DNA of 58,625 nt, taken from NCBI GenBank assembly GCA_020848075.1, contig JADLAV010000063.1:1-58625 (forward strand). The letters are read 5' to 3'. This document shows, in pieces, positions 44,578 through 52,872 of the stretch (positions are counted from its first letter, which is position 1; every line of letters starts with the position of its first letter). This DNA is from Burkholderiales bacterium (lineage in GTDB: Bacteria; Pseudomonadota; Gammaproteobacteria; Burkholderiales; SG8-39). The notes beneath the pieces were generated by a model. That model saw nothing but the letters and a program-made list of their open reading frames with translations. It was not told the DNA's origin and did no database searches. A program made the position numbers and the translations under genes.

Positions 44578-45356
44578 GATCTTCCCTTCCTGATCACGTA
44601 CGCCTGCTGGATGCCGAAGCCTCCGCACGAGTACTCGCGTTCGATGTTGTAGAAGAGCTCGTTCACCGGATTGCTGTAGCCGGGATACGCCGAGGGGTCG
44701 GTGACCAGCTCCCGCAGGAACCGCGAGCCGAGGTAATAGACGCTGGAGAACTCATCGACCGAGTACTCGAGCCCGAGCGTGGCCAGCAGCTCCTCGAGGC
44801 TCTGCTTCTTGAGGTAGCGGTTGAAATCGTGCTCGACGAGCGGCGCGAGACGCGCGAGCGCGCGCATCGCGTTCAGGAGCTGCAGCGGCTCCCAGAACCC
44901 CTCCGACAGGATCACCGTCCCGCCGGGGCGCGTCACGCGCAGGCACTCGCCGATTCCCTTCACCTGCTCTCGCCAGGTGGGCAGGTTGATCAACACGCGC
45001 GTCGTGTACACGACGTCGAACGCGTCGTCCGGAAAATCCAGCGCGCGCACGTCGCCGACCCGGAACTCGACGCGATCGTCCAGGCCGCGCGCGGTCTTGG
45101 CGGCACGCGCGGCTTCGACCATGCCGGCCGCGAAATCCACGCCGACGAGCCGCTCGAGCCGGTGCAGCTCGAGCTGCCGGAACGCCGAGAAACCGTTGGC
45201 GCAGCCGACGTCGAGCACGGTGTCGCCGTCCGCGAGGTGCTTCGCGATGGTGTCGATCTCGAGCGCGATCGCGAAATTGTCGCCCCAGGAAGCCTCGTGG
45301 CCCGCGCCGTGGGCGCGCGCCTGGCTCTCCCAGTACTCGCGGATATGGTCTTTCAC
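44574..45356 (-). CDS. Class I SAM-dependent methyltransferase
   Basis: A 260-residue methyltransferase with motif I VLDVGCANGFSAFRQ, motif II VGDVRALDFPDDAFDVVYTT and motif III LRVTRPGGTVILSEG. The C-terminal ~90 residues (YLKKQSLEELLATLGLEYSVDEFSSVYYLGSRFLRELV, NIEREYSCGGFGIQQAYV) resemble those of sugar or polysaccharide methyltransferases. GTG 45356 overlaps the GT2 stop by 4 nt. It is the second of two methyltransferases in the operon, so the final sugar may carry O- or N-methyl groups. Confidence 0.85.
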   Translation of the reverse strand: MKDHIREYWESQARAHGAGHEASWGDNFAIALEIDTIAKHLADGDTVLDVGCANGFSAFRQLELHRLERLVGVDFAAGMVEAARAAKTARGLDDRVEFRVGDVRALDFPDDAFDVVYTTRVLINLPTWREQVKGIGECLRVTRPGGTVILSEGFWEPLQLLNAMRALARLAPLVEHDFNRYLKKQSLEELLATLGLEYSVDEFSSVYYLGSRFLRELVTDPSAYPGYSNPVNELFYNIEREYSCGGFGIQQAYVIRKGRS

Positions 45357-46303
45357 GGTTGCAGCCACTCCTGCGGCCTTTCGGCGAACGTGGTTCTGGA
45401 CACGATGTACAGCGGCCGCTTCTTGGCCTCGTCGAAGGTCTTGCCGAGATAGATCCCCATCACCCCGAGGATGCTGATGATGATGCCGCCGAGGAAGTAA
45501 AGCGAGACGAACAGGCTCGGCCACCCCACCACGGGCGACCCGTAGAGCAGGGCCTCGACCAGGATGTAGACCCCGCCCGCGAAGGCGAGAAGCGACATCA
45601 GGAAGCCGAAGCGGATCGCGAGCCGCAGCGGCTTGTCGGAATAGGCGATGATCGTGTCGCCTGCGAGCTTCCAGAGCTTGCCGAACGTGTAGGTCGAGCG
45701 CCCTTCGTGCCGGGCGGCGTGCTGCACGTCGATCGCCGCGGTCGGAAAGCCCATCCAGTTCACCAGGCCGCCGAAGAACCGCAGCTGCTCGCGCATCCTG
45801 CGGCAATTCACCACCACCTTGCGCGAGACGATGCGGAAGTTGCCGGCATCGCCGTCGTACTCCGTATCGGCGAGCCAGCTGAACAGGCGGTAGAAGAGCT
45901 GCGAGGTCATGCGCTTCAGCGCCGAGTCGGAGCGCTTGCCGCGCCGCGCGAGGACGACGTCGTAGCCCTCCTGCGCCTTGGCATACAGGCGCGGGATTTC
46001 CTCCGGCCGGTCCTGCAGGTCGCAATCCATCACGACCACCCAGTCGCCGTCGCAGTGGTCGAGGCCCGCCGTGATCCCGTAGTGCTGCCCGAAGTTGCGG
46101 CTGAACTGGATGCCCCTTACCCGCGGGTCGCGCCGCGCCAGCTCGCCGATGATGTCCCAGGAGCGGTCGCCGCCGCAGTCCTCGACCATGACGATCTCGA
46201 AGTCCTGCGTGATGCCGCCGAGCACCGCGACGAGACGGGCGTAGAGTTCCTCCAGGCAGCCTTCGGCCTTGTATACGGGCGTGACGATCGAGATGTGCGC
46301 CAT
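45353..46303 (-). CDS. GT2-family glycosyltransferase, ArnC/dolichyl-phosphate-mannose-synthase type
   Basis: A 316-residue inner-membrane enzyme. The GT-A domain (about 1-215) begins HISIVTPVYKAEGCLEELY and carries the metal motif DCDLQD (93-98), the SRNFGQHYGITAGLDHCDGD block and the membrane-proximal SDSALKRMTSQLFYRLFSWL. Two C-terminal transmembrane helices follow (about 230-255 and 265-290), as in ArnC. Such enzymes place a sugar from a nucleotide donor onto undecaprenyl phosphate. It is the first gene of the minus-strand operon, with a candidate promoter and inverted repeat 59-87 nt upstream. Confidence 0.9.
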   Translation of the reverse strand: MAHISIVTPVYKAEGCLEELYARLVAVLGGITQDFEIVMVEDCGGDRSWDIIGELARRDPRVRGIQFSRNFGQHYGITAGLDHCDGDWVVVMDCDLQDRPEEIPRLYAKAQEGYDVVLARRGKRSDSALKRMTSQLFYRLFSWLADTEYDGDAGNFRIVSRKVVVNCRRMREQLRFFGGLVNWMGFPTAAIDVQHAARHEGRSTYTFGKLWKLAGDTIIAYSDKPLRLAIRFGFLMSLLAFAGGVYILVEALLYGSPVVGWPSLFVSLYFLGGIIISILGVMGIYLGKTFDEAKKRPLYIVSRTTFAERPQEWLQP

Positions 46304-46361
46304 GGCGATGGCCGGCGCGCAAGGCCCGGTGTCCGGCGTGGGCTGCGCTCGGCAAGTGAGC

Positions 46362-46390
46362 GGTATACAAGGGGGCGTGGCCCTTGTAAA
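46362..46390 (-). promoter_or_regulatory. Promoter of the glycan operon with an inverted repeat in its spacer
   Basis: Read on the minus strand: -35 TTTACA (46385-46390) and -10 TATACC (46362-46367) with exactly 17 nt between. The spacer contains the inverted repeat ACAAGGG (46367-46373) / CCCTTGT (46381-46387), a natural place for a repressor. The rest of the divergent 315-nt region 46304-46618 has no gene; TATCAT at 46523-46528 may serve the plus-strand isomerase gene. Confidence 0.55.
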
Positions 46391-46618
46391 TCCCCCCGCG
46401 GCGCGGCGCTGCGCGGCACGGCTCGCGCCGGCAGAACGTCACCCGGATCCAGCTGCCCGGCGCCCTGTCGCCGATGGGGTGTCGCAACCCGTCGCGGGCA
46501 ACAAGCCGGCGGTTCGGGGCGCTATCATTCGGGGCCCGACGCTCGCGGCGCCGGCAGGCGACGCCATGCCGGCGCCGCGCTTGCGTCGGGACGCACGAGC
46601 GCTGACCCAACTCGACTC

Positions 46619-47476
46619 ATGCCGATGAAGATCGCCCTGTGCAACGAGATCCTCCAACCGATGCCGTTCGCGATGCAGTGCGACTTCGCCAGACAGATCG
46701 GCTACGACGGGCTGGAGCTCGCGCCGTTCACGTTCGCCGACGAGCCGCACCTGATGATTCCCGCCGAGCGCACCGCGATCCGGCGCACCGCGCGCGAGGC
46801 CGGCATCGAGATCACCGGGCTGAACCGGCTGCTGCTCACGCCGCGCGGACTCTCGATCACCTCCCCCGACGACGCCGTGCGCAGCCGGACGGTCGACGTG
46901 CTGATGCGCCTGGTGGATCTCTGCCACGATCTCGGTGGCAAGGTGATGGTGCACGGATCGCCGGCGCAGCGCTCGATCACGCCGGGAGACACCCGTGAGG
47001 CGGCGCTTGCGCGCGCGAAGGACTGCTTTGCACGCGTCGGCACCTACGCCGCGACGGCGGAGGTCGCATATTGCATCGAACCCCTTGCGCGCACGGGGAC
47101 CCAGATCGTGAACACGGTCGCCGAAGCGGTGGAGATCGTCGACGAGATCGGGAGCCCGGGGCTGCGGGCGATGATCGACACCGGCGCGGCCGGACGCGGC
47201 GAGCGGGAGCCGGTTGCCGCGCTCATCGACCGCTGGCTGCCGAGCGGCCGCGTCGCGCACATCCAGGTGAGCGATACGAATCGTCGCGGTCCGGGCGAAG
47301 GCGACGACCGCTTCGGGCCGGTGTTCGCCGCGCTCGTGCGCAACCGGTACGAAGGCGTGGTCGCGGTCGAGGCCCACAAGTATCTGCCCGACGGGCAGGC
47401 GACCGCCGCGCGTGCCGCCGGCTATATCCGCGGCGTCCTCGAAGGCCTGCGAGCGATGCAAGGCATCGAGGGCTGA
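46619..47476 (+). CDS. Sugar-phosphate isomerase/epimerase-like TIM barrel
   Basis: A 285-residue AP-endonuclease-2-type TIM barrel (xylose isomerase-like). MKIALCNEIL opens strand 1, GYDGLELAPFTFADEP strand 2, AYCIEPLARTGTQIVNTVAEA holds the first metal Glu, RAMIDTGAAGRGE the Asp, VAHIQVSDTNRRGPGEGD the His/Asp site, and VVAVEAHKY the last acidic site. Hydroxypyruvate isomerase and inosose or ketose epimerases look similar. ATG 46619 or the in-frame ATG at 46625 could be used. It is followed 39 nt later by a second barrel of the same superfamily, suggesting a shared small pathway. Confidence 0.82.
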   Translation: MPMKIALCNEILQPMPFAMQCDFARQIGYDGLELAPFTFADEPHLMIPAERTAIRRTAREAGIEITGLNRLLLTPRGLSITSPDDAVRSRTVDVLMRLVDLCHDLGGKVMVHGSPAQRSITPGDTREAALARAKDCFARVGTYAATAEVAYCIEPLARTGTQIVNTVAEAVEIVDEIGSPGLRAMIDTGAAGRGEREPVAALIDRWLPSGRVAHIQVSDTNRRGPGEGDDRFGPVFAALVRNRYEGVVAVEAHKYLPDGQATAARAAGYIRGVLEGLRAMQGIEG

Positions 47477-47515
47477 GGGCCGGCGCCACATCGATCCGGG
47501 AGCAATCCACCGCGC

Positions 47516-48364
47516 ATGAAGCACAGCCCGCCCGATCCCAGCCTGCTCAGCCTGAATACCGCGACGGTGCGGGAGAAGTGGAATCTCGAGCAGATGATCG
47601 AGGGCTGCGCGCGGCGCGGCATCCGCGGGATCTCGCCGTGGCGCGACAAGCTCGAGGCGCTCGGCGCGAAGGAGGCGGCGGCGCGGTTCCGCGGCGCCGG
47701 CCTGACGGTGACCGGACTCTGCCGCGGCGGCATGTTTCCGGCCGCCGATCGCAAGGGCCGCGCCGCAGCGATCGCGGACAACCTGCGGGCGATCGACGAC
47801 GCGGCGACGATCGAGGCGCGCTGCCTCGTGCTCGTCGTCGGCGGCCTGCCGCCGGGCTCGAAGGATCTTGCCGGCGCGCGCGAGATGGTGCGCGACGGCA
47901 TCGGCGAGGTGCTCGACCATGCGAGGAGCGCCGGTGTCGCGCTCGCGATTGAGCCGCTCCACCCGATGTACGCGGCCGACCGGGCCTGCGTGAACACCCT
48001 GGCGCAGGCGCTCGATCTCTGCGACGAGCTCGACCGCGGCGCGAGCGGCGCGCTCGGCGTCGCGGTCGACGTGTACCACGTGTGGTGGGATCCGGCGCTC
48101 GAGCGCCAGATCGAGCGCGCCGGCGAAAAGCGCATCCTCGCGTTCCACATCTGCGATTGGCTCGTGCCGACCACCGATCTGCTGCTCGACCGCGGCATGA
48201 TGGGCGACGGCGTGATCGACCTTCCGCTCATCCGGTCATGGGTCGAAGCGGCGGGCTACCGCGGCTTCCACGAGGTGGAGATCATGTCGGCGAGGAACTG
48301 GTGGCGGAAGGATCCCGACGAGGTGCTCGCCACGTGCAAGGAGCGGCATCAGCGCTTCTGCTGA
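47516..48364 (+). CDS. Second xylose-isomerase-like TIM barrel
   Basis: A 282-residue member of the same superfamily with its own metal site: ALAIEPLHPMY (Glu), GVAVDVYHVWWDP (Asp/His), RILAFHICDWLVPTTDLLLDRGMMGDGVIDLP (His/Asp) and GFHEVEIMS (Glu). The DRGMMGDGVID stretch is common in sugar isomerases/epimerases annotated near dehydrogenases. It is only loosely similar to the neighbour at 46619, so it is a paralogue by fold rather than a recent duplicate. The substrate is unknown. Confidence 0.82.
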   Translation: MKHSPPDPSLLSLNTATVREKWNLEQMIEGCARRGIRGISPWRDKLEALGAKEAAARFRGAGLTVTGLCRGGMFPAADRKGRAAAIADNLRAIDDAATIEARCLVLVVGGLPPGSKDLAGAREMVRDGIGEVLDHARSAGVALAIEPLHPMYAADRACVNTLAQALDLCDELDRGASGALGVAVDVYHVWWDPALERQIERAGEKRILAFHICDWLVPTTDLLLDRGMMGDGVIDLPLIRSWVEAAGYRGFHEVEIMSARNWWRKDPDEVLATCKERHQRFC

Positions 48365-48496
48365 GCGCACCGGCCCTCCTCGCCTCCGGCATTCCCGCCT
48401 TCATCGCGAAGGCGATCATCCGGTGCTTGCCCGGAATGCCCCAGCGCCTGCGAGCGCGACGTCGAGCGCGTAGAGCGTAGGTACTAGAATCCCCGC

Positions 48497-49192
48497 GTGC
48501 GCGACGCCCGCTCCCGCTCCGAGGCCATCTCCCACCGTTGGGACCTCACGCCGAAGGAGGCGATGGCGCTCCAGCTGGAGCTTGCTGGCCGCGTCGTACG
48601 CCAAGACCGCATCGGCGAAGTGCGCCGCGTCTGCGGGATCGACGTCGGCTTCGAGGAGGACGGCGCGGTCACGCGTGCGGCGGTGGCGGTGCTCGCGTTC
48701 CCGGGTCTCGAGCTCGTCGAGCACGCGACCGCGCGGCGCAAGACGCGCTTCCCCTACGTGCCGGGGCTCCTCTCGTTCCGCGAGATTCCCGCGGTGCTCG
48801 AGGCGCTCGCGCAGCTCAGGATCCGGCCGGATCTTGCGCTCTGCGACGGGCAAGGCATCGCGCATCCGCGGCGTTGCGGACTCGCCTCGCACATCGGCCT
48901 TGCCGCCGGGCTGCCGTCGATCGGCGTGGCGAAGACGCGCCTCATCGGCGAGCATCGGGCGCCGCGCGACCGCCGCGGCGCATGGGTCCCGCTCCTCGAC
49001 GCGGGCGAGACGATCGGCGCGGTGCTGCGCACGCGGGCCGGAGTGAAGCCGCTGTACGTCTCGATCGGGCATCGCGTGAGCCTGCCGAGCGCGATCGCAT
49101 ACGTCATGGCCTGCTGTACGCGCTATCGCCTGCCCGAGACGACGCGGTGGGCGCATCGCCTCGCCTCGGTGGACGCGGGCGGCGGGCGGTGA
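48497..49192 (+). CDS. nfi: Endonuclease V (deoxyinosine repair)
   Basis: A 231-residue nuclease that nicks DNA 3' to deoxyinosine. The active-site residues line up: Asp49 in [16 protein letters not shown], Glu96 in FREIP, Asp117 and His123 in [12 protein letters not shown], and SIGVAKTRL further on. The [10 protein letters not shown] wedge is conserved. GTG 48497 lies only 7 nt after a TAGAAT box (48485-48490), so transcripts may be nearly leaderless or the real start may be a few codons later. It is convergent with dinB. Confidence 0.93.
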   Translation: MRDARSRSEAISHRWDLTPKEAMALQLELAGRVVRQDRIGEVRRVCGIDVGFEEDGAVTRAAVAVLAFPGLELVEHATARRKTRFPYVPGLLSFREIPAVLEALAQLRIRPDLALCDGQGIAHPRRCGLASHIGLAAGLPSIGVAKTRLIGEHRAPRDRRGAWVPLLDAGETIGAVLRTRAGVKPLYVSIGHRVSLPSAIAYVMACCTRYRLPETTRWAHRLASVDAGGGR

Positions 49193-49216
49193 GCGCACGT
49201 GTTCCCGGGCCGGCGC

Positions 49217-50251
49217 TCAAGCGCCCGTTCTTTCCAGCTCGCCGACCCTCACCCCGACGAGCCGCACCGGGCGGTCGAGGGGCAGCCGTTGCAGGCATGC
49301 GAATGCGGCGCGACGGATGGGCTCCGCCGCGTCGGTCGCCCCGGGAAGCGTGTGCTCGCGTGTGTGCGTGTCGAAGCCGGCAAAACGGATCTTGATGCCG
49401 ACGCGCCGCCCGCGATAGCCCTCGGCGCGCAGCTCGTCCGCGATCTCGCGCGCCTGCCCGGCGATCGTGCGCCGGACCGTCTGGATGTCGCGCGTGTCTT
49501 GCTGGAACGTGGTCTCGCGGCTGCGGCTCTTCGGCTCCCAGTGCGTGACGAGCTCGCGCTCGTCGATGCCGCGCGCCGCCTCGTAGAGGAAGGCGGCGCG
49601 CGACGGGCCGAACTCGCCGACCAGCCGCTCGATCGACAGTCCGGCAAGCTCGCCGATCGTCTTCACCCCGAGCCGGCCGAGCTCGGCCTCGGTCACAGGA
49701 CCGATGCCCGGCACCTTGCGGACGGGAAGGGAGCCCACGCGCGCTGCTGCGTCCTCCGCGGCGAGGATCGTCAGCCCGTCCGGCTTTTGCAGGTCCGAGG
49801 CGATCTTTGCAAGGAGCTTGTTGGGGCCGATGCCGACCGAGCAGGTGAGGCCCGTGGCACCTTGCACGCGGCGCTTGATCTCCCGCCCGATCTCCTCCGG
49901 GCTCCCGGGGAGCGCGGAGAGATCGAGAAACGCCTCGTCGATTCCCGCGTCTTCGAGCACCGGTGAGACCGACCGCAGCGCGGCCTTGACCTTCTCCGAG
50001 ACGGCAGCATACGCTTGATAATCCACGCGGAGGAACACCGCCTCCGGGCAGAGTCGAAAGGCGATGCGGAGCGGCATGGCGGAGTGGATGCCAAAGCGGC
50101 GTGCCTCGTACGACGCAGTCGCCACCACGCCGCGCGCGTGCGGATCCCCGCGCCCCCCGATGACGAGCGGCTTGCCGGCAAGCTCGGGCCGGCGCTGGCG
50201 CTCGACCGCGGCGAAGAAGGCATCCATGTCGATGTGGGCGATGCGGCGCAT
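49217..50251 (-). CDS. dinB: DNA polymerase IV (Y-family, DinB)
   Basis: A 344-residue translesion polymerase. Catalytic carboxylates are Asp8 (AHIDMDAFFAAVE) and Asp105/Glu106 (DAGIDEAFLDLS). The thumb helix-hairpin-helix is VRKVPGIGPVTEAELGRLGVKTIGEL, and a little-finger domain follows. The C-terminus (VRLVGVRVGELER) lacks an obvious clamp-binding peptide of the QL.LF type. ATG 50251 aligns with the family start; a longer in-frame start at 50323 adds an Arg-rich leader. No LexA box is apparent upstream. Confidence 0.94.
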   Translation of the reverse strand: MRRIAHIDMDAFFAAVERQRRPELAGKPLVIGGRGDPHARGVVATASYEARRFGIHSAMPLRIAFRLCPEAVFLRVDYQAYAAVSEKVKAALRSVSPVLEDAGIDEAFLDLSALPGSPEEIGREIKRRVQGATGLTCSVGIGPNKLLAKIASDLQKPDGLTILAAEDAAARVGSLPVRKVPGIGPVTEAELGRLGVKTIGELAGLSIERLVGEFGPSRAAFLYEAARGIDERELVTHWEPKSRSRETTFQQDTRDIQTVRRTIAGQAREIADELRAEGYRGRRVGIKIRFAGFDTHTREHTLPGATDAAEPIRRAAFACLQRLPLDRPVRLVGVRVGELERTGA

Positions 50252-50333
50252 GGCGGCTGGCAAGCGAAGCGCAATGGTCGCACGCGCGGGCGGCCGCGGG
50301 CGGAGCCCGCGCAGGGCGCGCAAGAAAAGCGGG

Positions 50334-50339
50334 TAAAAT
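50334..50339 (+). promoter_or_regulatory. Probable -10 box for the class I aldolase gene
   Basis: TAAAAT followed by CACGCTC, 55 nt before ATG 50395, on GC-rich background in the dinB-fba divergent region. No clear -35. Confidence 0.45.
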
Positions 50340-50394
50340 CACGCTCTTTCCGGCAGTTTCCCCCGTCCTCATCCGATTCAGCAGGAGGCGAGCC

Positions 50395-51420
50395 ATGACA
50401 ACCGACATGCGCAAAACCGCGCTTGCCATGGTGGCGAAGGGCAAGGGCATCCTTGCCGCCGACGAGTCCACCGGCACCATCGAGAAGCGCTTCAAGGCGA
50501 TCAGCGTCGAGAGCACCGAGCCGAGCCGCCGTGCCTATCGCGACATGCTGTTCACCGCGAAGGGCATCGAGAACCACATCAGCGGCGTGATCCTGTACGA
50601 CGAGACCATCCGGCAGCAGGCCCGCGACGGTGTGCCGTTCGCCAAGCTCCTCGCCGCGAAGGGCATCCTGCCCGGCATCAAGGTCGACGCCGGCGCGAAG
50701 GACCTCGCGCTCTGCCCCGGCGAGAAAGTGACCGAGGGCCTCGACGGCCTCACGAAGCGCTGCGCCGAGTACGTGAAGATGGGCGCGAAGTTCGCCAAGT
50801 GGCGCGCGGTGATCACCATCGGCCGCGACGTGCCCTCCACGACCTGCATCGCCGCGAACGCGCACGCGCTCGCGCGCTACGCCGCGATCTGCCAGGCGAC
50901 CGGCCTCGTGCCGATCGTCGAGCCCGAGGTGCTGATGGACGGCGATCACACCGTCGGACGCTGCGAGGAAGTGACCGAGTGGACGCTGAACGCCGTCTAT
51001 GAGGCGCTCTACGTCAACCGCGTCACGCTCGAGGAGACCGTGCTGAAGCCCTCGATGGTGATCTCGGGGAAGGATTGCCCGAAGCAGGCGGGCGTCGCCG
51101 AAGTCGCCGAGCGCACGGTGAAGATCCTGAAGCGCTGCGTGCCCGCGGCGGTGGCCGGCATCGCGTTCCTTTCCGGCGGCCAGTCGGACGAGCTTGCGAC
51201 CGAGCACCTGAACGCGATGAACAAGGCCTATGCCGGCGAGCTGCCCTGGAACCTCTCCTTCTCGTACGGCCGCGCGCTGCAGCACGCGTCGCTCACTGCC
51301 TGGAAGGGCGCGGCGGCGAACGTCGCCGCGGCGCAGGCTGCGCTCGCGCACCGGGCGCACATGAACGGCCTCGCGACGCGGGGCCAGTACAAGCGGGAGC
51401 TGGAAAGACAGGCGGCATGA
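50395..51420 (+). CDS. Fructose-bisphosphate aldolase, class I
   Basis: A 341-residue Schiff-base aldolase of the eukaryote-like class I family. The catalytic lysine is Lys218 in TVLKPSMVI, and [20 protein letters not shown]-equivalent [12 protein letters not shown] and [20 protein letters not shown] are all present. It needs no zinc. It is unrelated to the class II fba in the cbb operon, so the organism has two aldolases, perhaps split between glycolysis/gluconeogenesis and carbon fixation. CAGGAGGCG precedes ATG 50395. Its stop overlaps the purC start by 4 nt. Confidence 0.95.
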   Translation: MTTDMRKTALAMVAKGKGILAADESTGTIEKRFKAISVESTEPSRRAYRDMLFTAKGIENHISGVILYDETIRQQARDGVPFAKLLAAKGILPGIKVDAGAKDLALCPGEKVTEGLDGLTKRCAEYVKMGAKFAKWRAVITIGRDVPSTTCIAANAHALARYAAICQATGLVPIVEPEVLMDGDHTVGRCEEVTEWTLNAVYEALYVNRVTLEETVLKPSMVISGKDCPKQAGVAEVAERTVKILKRCVPAAVAGIAFLSGGQSDELATEHLNAMNKAYAGELPWNLSFSYGRALQHASLTAWKGAAANVAAAQAALAHRAHMNGLATRGQYKRELERQAA

Positions 51421-52340
51421 GCGGCCGCCCGGGAGCGGCCGCGGCCGCCGCGCTCTACGAGTCGAGCATCGCGAGCCTGCCGCGCATCGGACGCGGCAAG
51501 GTCCGCGACATCTACGCGGTGGACGAGCGGCATCTCCTCATCGTCACCACCGACCGGCTCTCGGCGTTCGACGTGATCCTGCCCGATCCGATCCCGTTCA
51601 AGGGGCAGGTGCTGACGGCGCTCAGCGACTTCTGGTTCGCCAGGCTCGCGCACATCGTGCCGAACCAGCTGACCGGCATCGATCCGGAGACCGTCGTCGA
51701 GACCGCCGCGGAGAAGGCGCAGGTGCGCGGGCGCTCGATCGTGGCGCGGCGCTTCGAGCCGCTGCCGATTGAGGCCGTGGTGCGCGGTTACATCATCGGA
51801 TCGGGCTGGAAGGATTATCAGTCGACCGGCGCGGTCTGCGGCATCCGCCTGCCCGCCGGATTGCGACAGGCGGACAAGCTGCCCGAGCCGATCTTCACGC
51901 CGGCCACGAAGGCCGAGCAGGGCGCGCACGACGAGAACATCTCCTTCGCCGCGACCGAGAAGCTCGTCGGCGGCGCGCTCGCCGCGCAGGTGCGCGACGT
52001 CGCGATCCGTCTCTATCGCGAGGCCGCCGAGTATGCCGCCGGCCGCGGCATCATCATCGCCGACACCAAGTTCGAGTTCGGGCTCGACGAGGCGGGCCAG
52101 CTCTTCTGGATCGACGAGGCCCTCACCGCGGACTCCTCGCGGTTCTGGCCCGCCGACCAGTACCGGCCGGGCGCTAGCCCGCCGTCCTTCGACAAGCAGT
52201 ACGTGCGCGATTACCTGGAAACGCTCGCCTGGGACAAGAAGCCGCCGGCGCCAGGGTTGCCGGCCGAAGTGATCGCGAAGACGTCCGAGAAATACCTCGA
52301 GGCGCTCGTCCGCCTCACCGGCCGCGGGCTCGAGGGCTGA
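51417..52340 (+). CDS. purC: Phosphoribosylaminoimidazole-succinocarboxamide synthase
   Basis: A 307-residue SAICAR synthase, ATP-dependent step 8 of purine synthesis joining aspartate to [36 protein letters not shown] is the family start, [15 protein letters not shown] is conserved, and [10 protein letters not shown] and [11 protein letters not shown] hold the ATP and substrate sites. It is the longer (about 300-residue) subtype found in many betaproteobacteria. ATG 51417 overlaps the aldolase stop (ATGA). purE starts 2 nt after its stop. Confidence 0.96.
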   Translation: MSGRPGAAAAAALYESSIASLPRIGRGKVRDIYAVDERHLLIVTTDRLSAFDVILPDPIPFKGQVLTALSDFWFARLAHIVPNQLTGIDPETVVETAAEKAQVRGRSIVARRFEPLPIEAVVRGYIIGSGWKDYQSTGAVCGIRLPAGLRQADKLPEPIFTPATKAEQGAHDENISFAATEKLVGGALAAQVRDVAIRLYREAAEYAAGRGIIIADTKFEFGLDEAGQLFWIDEALTADSSRFWPADQYRPGASPPSFDKQYVRDYLETLAWDKKPPAPGLPAEVIAKTSEKYLEALVRLTGRGLEG

Positions 52341-52341
52341 G

Positions 52342-52866
52342 ATGGCGCGCAAGAAACCGGTGGTCGGCGAGATGGCCAATCCGCTCGTCGGCGTGGTCAT
52401 GGGCAGCACGAGCGACTGGGAAATGATGGCGCACGCCGTGCACGTGCTGAAGGACTTCGGCGTGCCCTACGAAGCGAGGGTGATCTCCGCGCACCGCACG
52501 CCCGACGAGGCGTTCGCGTACGCGGCGTCGGCGCAATCGCGCGGGCTGCGGGCGATCATCGCCGGCGCGGGCGGCGCCGCGCATCTCGCCGGCGTGCTCG
52601 CGGCCAAGACCACCGTCCCGGTGCTCGGCGTGCCGATGCCGTCGAAGTATCTGCGCGGCGAGGATTCGCTGCTGTCGATCGTGCAGATGCCGAACGGCAT
52701 CCCGGTGGCCACCTTCGCGATCGGCGAGGGCGGGGCGGCGAACGCCGCGCTCTTCGCGGTCGCGATGCTCGCCGCTGGCAGCGGCCCGCTCGCCGCTCGG
52801 CTCGAAGCGTTTCGCGACGAGCTGAGCGCTAAGGCGCGGTCGGCGAAGCTGCCGTCGGCCGAGTAG
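52342..52866 (+). CDS. purE: N5-carboxyaminoimidazole ribonucleotide mutase
   Basis: A 174-residue class I PurE converting N5-CAIR to CAIR. VGVVMGSTSDWEMM binds phosphate, RVISAHRTPDEAF has the catalytic His, and AGAGGAAHLAGVLAA and LGVPMPSKYLRGEDSLLSIVQMPNGIPVATFAIG are signature blocks. It needs N5-CAIR from PurK, yet no purK follows; in related genomes purK usually sits between purE and sua5. It is coupled to purC. Confidence 0.95.
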   Translation: MARKKPVVGEMANPLVGVVMGSTSDWEMMAHAVHVLKDFGVPYEARVISAHRTPDEAFAYAASAQSRGLRAIIAGAGGAAHLAGVLAAKTTVPVLGVPMPSKYLRGEDSLLSIVQMPNGIPVATFAIGEGGAANAALFAVAMLAAGSGPLAARLEAFRDELSAKARSAKLPSAE

Positions 52867-52872
52867 ATCGCG

